Shown here piece after piece: positions 18,573 through 22,931 of a stretch of DNA of 22,931 bases. Below the pieces are notes generated by a model, which saw only the letters and a list, made by a program, of their open reading frames with translations, ran no database searches and was not told where the DNA came from. A program made the position numbers and the translations under genes. Source of the DNA: Pelargonium cotyledonis (Eukaryota > Streptophyta > Magnoliopsida > Geraniales > Geraniaceae); contig JAYMTA010000928.1 in the NCBI GenBank assembly GCA_036897625.1, positions 1 through 22,931 on the forward strand. Direction: 5' to 3'. How positions within the stretch are numbered: the stretch's first letter is position 1; the number at the start of each line of letters is the position of its first letter.

Positions 18573-21088
18573 CTATGTGTACTTAATGCAAGTACGCAGC
18601 AATGGACCATGACAGTAAAATGCTAGCACACCATATATGATGAACGAGATCACGAGTATCAAGGCCCCCCTGCAAAAACAAAAGGAACGCGCTGAATTGA
18701 GTATATTTTAGTATCGAAGAAAAAAAGACAGTCCAACGGTACAGAACCAGTTAACCCATGAACTTCTTAACAAAACCCCAAAAAGCAATAGGTAAAGAAA
18801 ATTCACCCGCCCAAGAGGAAGTGGTCATTGTTTGATAACTTACGTGAGTTTCACATTCCTCCACCATGCAGTATTCTTGAAACGTCGGGACTGTTTTCTG
18901 AAGCGCATTGTATTTCCTTGCAATGATGCAGTTTTATCAACAAGTAGAGTCAAGCGATCACCTCTTTCCAAGACTTTGTCAATGTTGTCTATCATTACGT
19001 TACGCACCTGTTGTCATTGCAAGACAACACATACCCAAAAAAAATCAATATAAAATTAAGGACTGAGTGCTAGCATAACAAGATAGGAATAGCTGCTAAA
19101 GGCTGGTACGATTTAACATCCTTCATGTAAATTCATAAGCCACTTAAGCATGACTTGGTCACAGCAATACGTTTTTCAGATCCTACTTTGTAACTATCCC
19201 TAATTTCCAACCTCATGCGGAAGTAAGAATCCAGACCCCAAACATAAACCATGTAAGGTGTTTTCTTATTATAAAAAACAATAGGATGAAAATCATTTAA
19301 ACATGGACAGTCAGGAAAGCAAAAGTCAGAAAGGTCAGCAAGAACTAACACTAGAGGAATAACATATGAATAATCAGTATCAACGACCCACCTGACTCAT
19401 TTCACCTTTCAGACGGTTTAACCTATCTGCATTTGGATCATTCGAGTAATGGTCCATTTGTTGGCTCAAAATTCTTGAAAATTCATCATTCATAGCATAG
19501 GCAGGAGCTGAATTGATAGCACGACTGTAGGTCTTCACAAATTGTTGATGAATATCTTCAAGAAACGCAAAAGGGATTCTTCCTGCACAAGTTTTCAAGT
19601 GGACACATTACTTGACCGGTAAACTAAAGCATCAGTGGATAGCTTTCACACTAACCTAAAGTCCTTAACTGCCTGTTGTACACATTTAGACTAAATAATG
19701 GCAACACAAGAAGTAGCCTATGGAAAGAATATATCACTCTACCATCCTTAATGTCAATGAAAAGACAGATGTTCTGAAGAAGTTACAAGCAAACTTTATG
19801 AAGTCCATAGTTTGAAAGTTAGAATGGAATTAAAAGTCTCAAGTGCATTGCAGTAGCACCTTAACCTTTCAAAGAAAAAAAGTGCCAATTTAACTCCACT
19901 AATTGCACATTATCCACAAGAAAACAGGGGCTTCATATTATAAAAGAAACTCATCTCACCAATTGGAACTGCCAGCCAAACCTCTTCTGAAGAGTGAGAA
20001 TCAAAATAGCTCTTTAACATAGCACATATATATGTCAATTCTATTTGTGGTTGTATTTTCCTCCTCAGACACATGTCATCTTATTCATGCAGAAAATCTT
20101 TCTGGTTTAAACTCAGACGAAGAGTAAGCAAATGCAAAGGAGAGACTAAGGTAGAGAAGCTAGAAAGGAGAAATCAATTCGCTGCTAATTAGTAATTTGT
20201 TTATCATTATTCTATTCAAGTATTCAACTGCTTTTCACCAATCACACGAAATCATTGATCACCAAAGAGGCTCACCTCAATAACACCCTTCCAAGAAATT
20301 CATAGCTCTATCAGGCTCTGCTTCCCCGTCACATTCTTATTACAATTTATTTGACTAGGGTATTTGGAACCATGGAAGCAATGACTAAGGATGCTTCACC
20401 AACCAGGCTAAAATTATATTAACGTACGCAAAGAATTACAACATCAATGATGATGGAATTCCATATTTTATGAAAAGCATTTAAATAAGCACCTGCTTTT
20501 TATGTAAGCTATGATTCCTATAAAACAGACCCAAAATGACATATAAATCCCAATTCAACTAAAACCCTCAACTCACAGAACTAGCTTGTCAATCTATATC
20601 ATTCTCCAATTAAAATCATGGTTCAGTAACACATCAAGCTGCTTTGCCACACATAAAACCATGTCATGCAGAGTCGCAGACAAGTCTACGAATCTAAGCT
20701 AATTCTTTGTAAATTGTAATTAAACATATACAGTACTTCAAGACCTGCCCCTCCAAAACAACTTAAAATAAGCGCAACAGCAAGGTTACACCAAAAACAT
20801 ATGATTCCAGCATTTCACAATCAACAGAATCAGTTTTGAAATTAATGAACCGGTCGATTAGAACTTACTCCCCAGAGTGTCATCGGCCATGCAGAGAACG
20901 GTCAGGCCATCGGTCCTTTTGACGTGAAAGATGTAGCGATCCTGCGAGTAGGACGCGTTGCTGTCGTTGTTCCCCGCCGGCAATTTCTCCAGAATCTGCC
21001 TAGCCACCGCCGAGGAATTCGACTGCGCGGCGCTGAACTCGGCCAAGACCAGCTGCCCTCTAGCCACCATCGAGTAAAAAATCCCCAT
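18573..21088 (-). CDS. VAMP711: VAMP711-type longin R-SNARE
   Basis: A vesicle SNARE of the plant VAMP71 (VAMP7-like) group, which drives fusion at the vacuole and late endosome. Four exons in transcript order, 21088-20869, 19582-19392, 19007-18844 and 18669-18573, have GT-AG borders and stay in frame, giving 223 aa against about 219 in Arabidopsis VAMP711. The start MGIFYSMVARGQLVLAEFSA aligns with the family N-terminus. The longin domain spans about 7-111 (YSQDRYIFHVKRTDGLTVLC, RRIPFAFLEDIHQQF). The SNARE motif spans about 127-187, with the zero-layer arginine R152 in KVLERGD. WWRNVKL then precedes a single membrane segment at about 193-211 (ALILVISFIIYGVLAFYC). The C-terminus, RTCIKYT, runs a few residues past the usual cysteine-ending tail. 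The HVKRTDGLTVLC and SNDPNAD wording favours the VAMP711/712 branch over 713/714. Exon 1 is GC-richer than the rest. Confidence 0.95.
19583..20868. other. First intron of the VAMP711 gene
   Basis: A 1286-bp intron splitting the codon for the first arginine of RRIPFAF. It is AT-rich, with no recognisable gene, RNA or transposon. Confidence 0.75.
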
Positions 21089-21982
21089 CTCCGGCCTCCG
21101 TCTCCGTCTCCGACTCCGATGAAATGGAGATCGAGAAGAGGAGAGCCGAGAGCGATTAGGGATTGGAAACGGAGGGTCCGATTTCAGGTGGGAGGAGAGA
21201 TGGAATTTTGGGAGTTACAGCCGATTGGGAAATACAAACCCATTTTTGAAGAAGATGGGTTTGGGTGGGAATTTGAATTGAATTGAGCACATTCCATTAC
21301 CAGGTGGCTTTTTATCATTGTCAGGAATACAAGTGGGAGTAGGCTGGGAAACGGCGCCGTATGAATGAATGTGCTGAAGTTGAGCCGGTTTTGGAGGGAA
21401 ATGGACACAGAGAGGCCACGTGGGAGATTCCTATTGGAAGATTGAGAAGGGAACAAGACAGAAAAGACAAATGGAATGGTACATAGAGTATAGAGACATA
21501 ATTGCCGGAGCGTCAATCAGACGGTTTGTGCTTTGTACGCATTGAAGCTGGCTCAGGCTGTTCTTTGACTTTGGGCTGGGCCTTGCCGACTCGGCCCATC
21601 CAAACAAGTACATTGAGGCCCAGCTTGACCAAATTAAGCCCAATGCGGCTCATGCCTCATTTGACCCCACCCACATTCCAAAAGACCCGGTCCACTCAAT
21701 ACAACCTATGTAGATATTTCTGGTGAACTCACCTGCAAACTCGCGGTTGACATCTGTAAACCGTTTTACCACTCACACTAATCTTTGTTCGACGTTAGGT
21801 CACAATTAAAGCTCATATCTCTACCTAAAGGTGTGTTGAGCCAACTTGTGTAGTCAACTTCGTCAATAGTCTTGAATCTCTTTAAGACTCTATACCAATC
21901 ATAATTAGCCATTTCCATAGATGCCTTTCTTGAGTTTAAGGTTTACACACTATATATAGTTCATGCTCTTATTCTCAAGTTA
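21089..21982. promoter_or_regulatory. 5' leader and upstream flank of VAMP711
   Basis: Next to the start codon, the minus strand is rich in CGGAGA/TCTCC units (plus-strand TCCGTCTCCG near 21105), like a 5' UTR. A short upstream frame on the minus strand starts at 21243 (MGLYFPIGCNSQNS) and stops at 21184, so the leader may carry a uORF if transcription begins beyond it. No clear TATA box was identified. From about 21300 to 21980 the sequence is intergenic, with several GGCCCA/TGGGCC-like motifs (21569-21625), common in promoters of housekeeping plant genes. Confidence 0.5.
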
Positions 21983-22385
21983 GAGATAAACTAGGGCCGG
22001 CTCTAAGGGGTGCAAAGTGGGCGATCGCACAGGGCCCCAACAAAGCGAGGGTTTGTCAATGTAGTTTTGTACTTTTAACTGCATTTATTAACTGCGGTTA
22101 AAACTGCAATAATAGTATCTATTAATTGCGGTTATAAACTGCAATAGTGTGAATTTTGGACTTTTAGCTGCAGTTTTATCTGCGGTTATAAACTGGGTTA
22201 ATTTAATTCCTAACTACAACTTAAAAACTAAACGGGCCTTCGCAACACTTGAACTTTTGTGTTTAATCAACCATTTTATACTATTTTTATTTGTTACGAT
22301 CAACCACGATTTAAAAAATTTGAGGCCTAAATATAAATTTTGGCACAGGGTCCCCAAAATCTTTGAGACCCCCCTGAGATAAACT
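21983..22385. mobile_element. 383-bp non-autonomous DNA element flanked by a 10-bp target-site duplication
   Basis: GAGATAAACT occurs at 21983-21992 and at 22376-22385, exactly bounding the segment 21993-22375. The element begins AGGGCCGGCTCTAAGGGG; the reverse complement of its other end begins AGGGGGGTCTCAAAG, a weak terminal inverted repeat. Near the ends are GGGCGATCGCACAGGGCCCC and GGCACAGGGTCCCC, a sequence style common in plant hAT-like elements. A 10-bp duplication is longer than the usual 8 bp of hAT and would also fit a Mutator-like element. There is no coding capacity. Confidence 0.65.
22071..22195. repeat. Internal repeats with TGCGGTTATAAACTGCA motif
   Basis: A block of about 36 bases beginning ACTTTTAACTGCA (22071-22106) recurs at 22160-22195 as ACTTTTAGCTGCA with about 89-bp spacing. 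The palindrome-like core ATTGCGGTTATAAACTGCAAT lies between, at about 22125-22145. Three copies of TGCGGTT(AT)AAACTG begin at 22093, 22127 and 22181. All lie inside the TSD-bounded element and may be transposase-binding-type subterminal repeats or hairpin arms. Confidence 0.75.
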
Positions 22386-22931
22386 CCAGTGCAACGCTTG
22401 TTTATGCTTAACATACATTCTGCTTTGTAGAAAGACGGTTTAATTGTGATTCGATTCGACAAAAACTCCAAGGCGTTGGTCCTTATATATATTAGCTGGA
22501 AGACATTAACAAACTATTTCTCATCCGTTGATAATGTCTTGGTATTGAAAGATTTAAGATAAATATGGGAACAAAATGTGGGGTAATGGCTCCACTCACA
22601 TGATGATTCAGTGAAAAGTTTCTTTTCTCGTGCAAGAGAAAATCCAGAAAGAAAATCCACTAAAATTGGATTTAAACGTGTCCCATTTCTGTGAATCACA
22701 GAACTGAAACTCCAGAAATAACTAGTAAGCATGGTCCCGCCATAAACAAGATGGACAGCAAATCAAGAAAAAACTATAATAATAATAATAGAAAACCCAA
22801 GTTCTGAAATATATATATATATATATATGGTTGAACACACATGAACTCATTGCAATTAGCACATGCTTTTAAAGGAAATAATCACAATTAATGACATGAT
22901 GGATTAATTTCAATATCCTAAAAACCAAACG
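22386..22931. other. Right end of the window, no gene recognised
   Basis: AT-rich DNA with an (ATA)n run at about 22777-22791 and an (AT)10 run at 22809-22828. A minus-strand open frame of about 72 codons at 22514-22732 matches nothing I recognise. It could be UTR of a gene beyond the window. Confidence 0.5.
22809..22828. repeat. (AT)10 microsatellite
   Basis: Twenty bases of perfect AT alternation in intergenic DNA. Confidence 0.95.

Noticed and set aside
1699..21088. Functional cluster of membrane-traffic genes
   Set aside because: The clathrin-assembly and VAMP711 genes are separated by an unrelated 10-kb gene, and plant gene order rarely reflects pathway; chance is the simpler reading.
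20924..21286. 120-codon plus-strand open frame
   Set aside because: Antisense to exon 1 and the leader of VAMP711; Arg/Pro-rich, as expected from the complement of that GC-rich exon.
22514..22732. 72-codon minus-strand frame near the right end
   Set aside because: No recognisable domain, splice partner or coding bias; may be UTR or intergenic.
1..22931. CRISPR array, integrated virus, rRNA or organelle insertion
   Set aside because: No regularly spaced repeats, viral replication or capsid motifs, or rRNA- or plastid-like sequence were seen.

Overview
The window is nuclear DNA of a flowering plant, most likely a dicot. It is AT-rich, its genes are split by many short GT-AG introns, and the three proteins that can be assembled belong to plant families: an ANTH/AP180-type clathrin assembly protein, a MATH (TRAF-like)/coiled-coil protein and a VAMP71-type longin R-SNARE. 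The species cannot be named from the sequence. All protein and exon assignments come from reading splice sites and from remembered family sequences; no search was run.

Layout. Positions 1-940 are AT-rich 5' flank with one strong imperfect inverted repeat (104-216). A plus-strand clathrin-assembly gene occupies about 950-6170 (coding 1699-5750 in 15 exons, about 550 aa). Tail to tail with it lies a large minus-strand MATH gene (coding 16735 down to 6803 in 10 exons, about 1703 aa). Its introns have collected mobile-element debris: a Copia-type gag piece (7643-7918, antisense), an RTE-clade LINE relic (about 9105-9885, sense), a small hAT-like element next to a TTC microsatellite (11891-12170) and a Stowaway-like MITE (13951-14185). 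Positions 16736-18572 are AT-rich intergenic DNA with a three-copy 30-bp tandem repeat. A second minus-strand gene, a VAMP711-like R-SNARE, follows (coding 21088 down to 18573 in 4 exons, 223 aa). Beyond it lie its 5' flank and a 383-bp insertion bounded by a perfect 10-bp direct repeat (21993-22375). The last 550 bases hold no gene I can support.

How the genes relate. The clathrin-assembly protein (endocytic or trans-Golgi coat formation) and VAMP711 (fusion at the vacuole or late endosome) both serve membrane traffic. In a plant genome this adjacency is most simply chance. The large MATH protein is of unknown function. I see no operon-like logic, CRISPR, RNA gene or virus. The points most worth checking are the TSD-bounded element, an exon fragment duplicated into its own intron, a poison splice acceptor and the repeats; none amounts to a new biological system.
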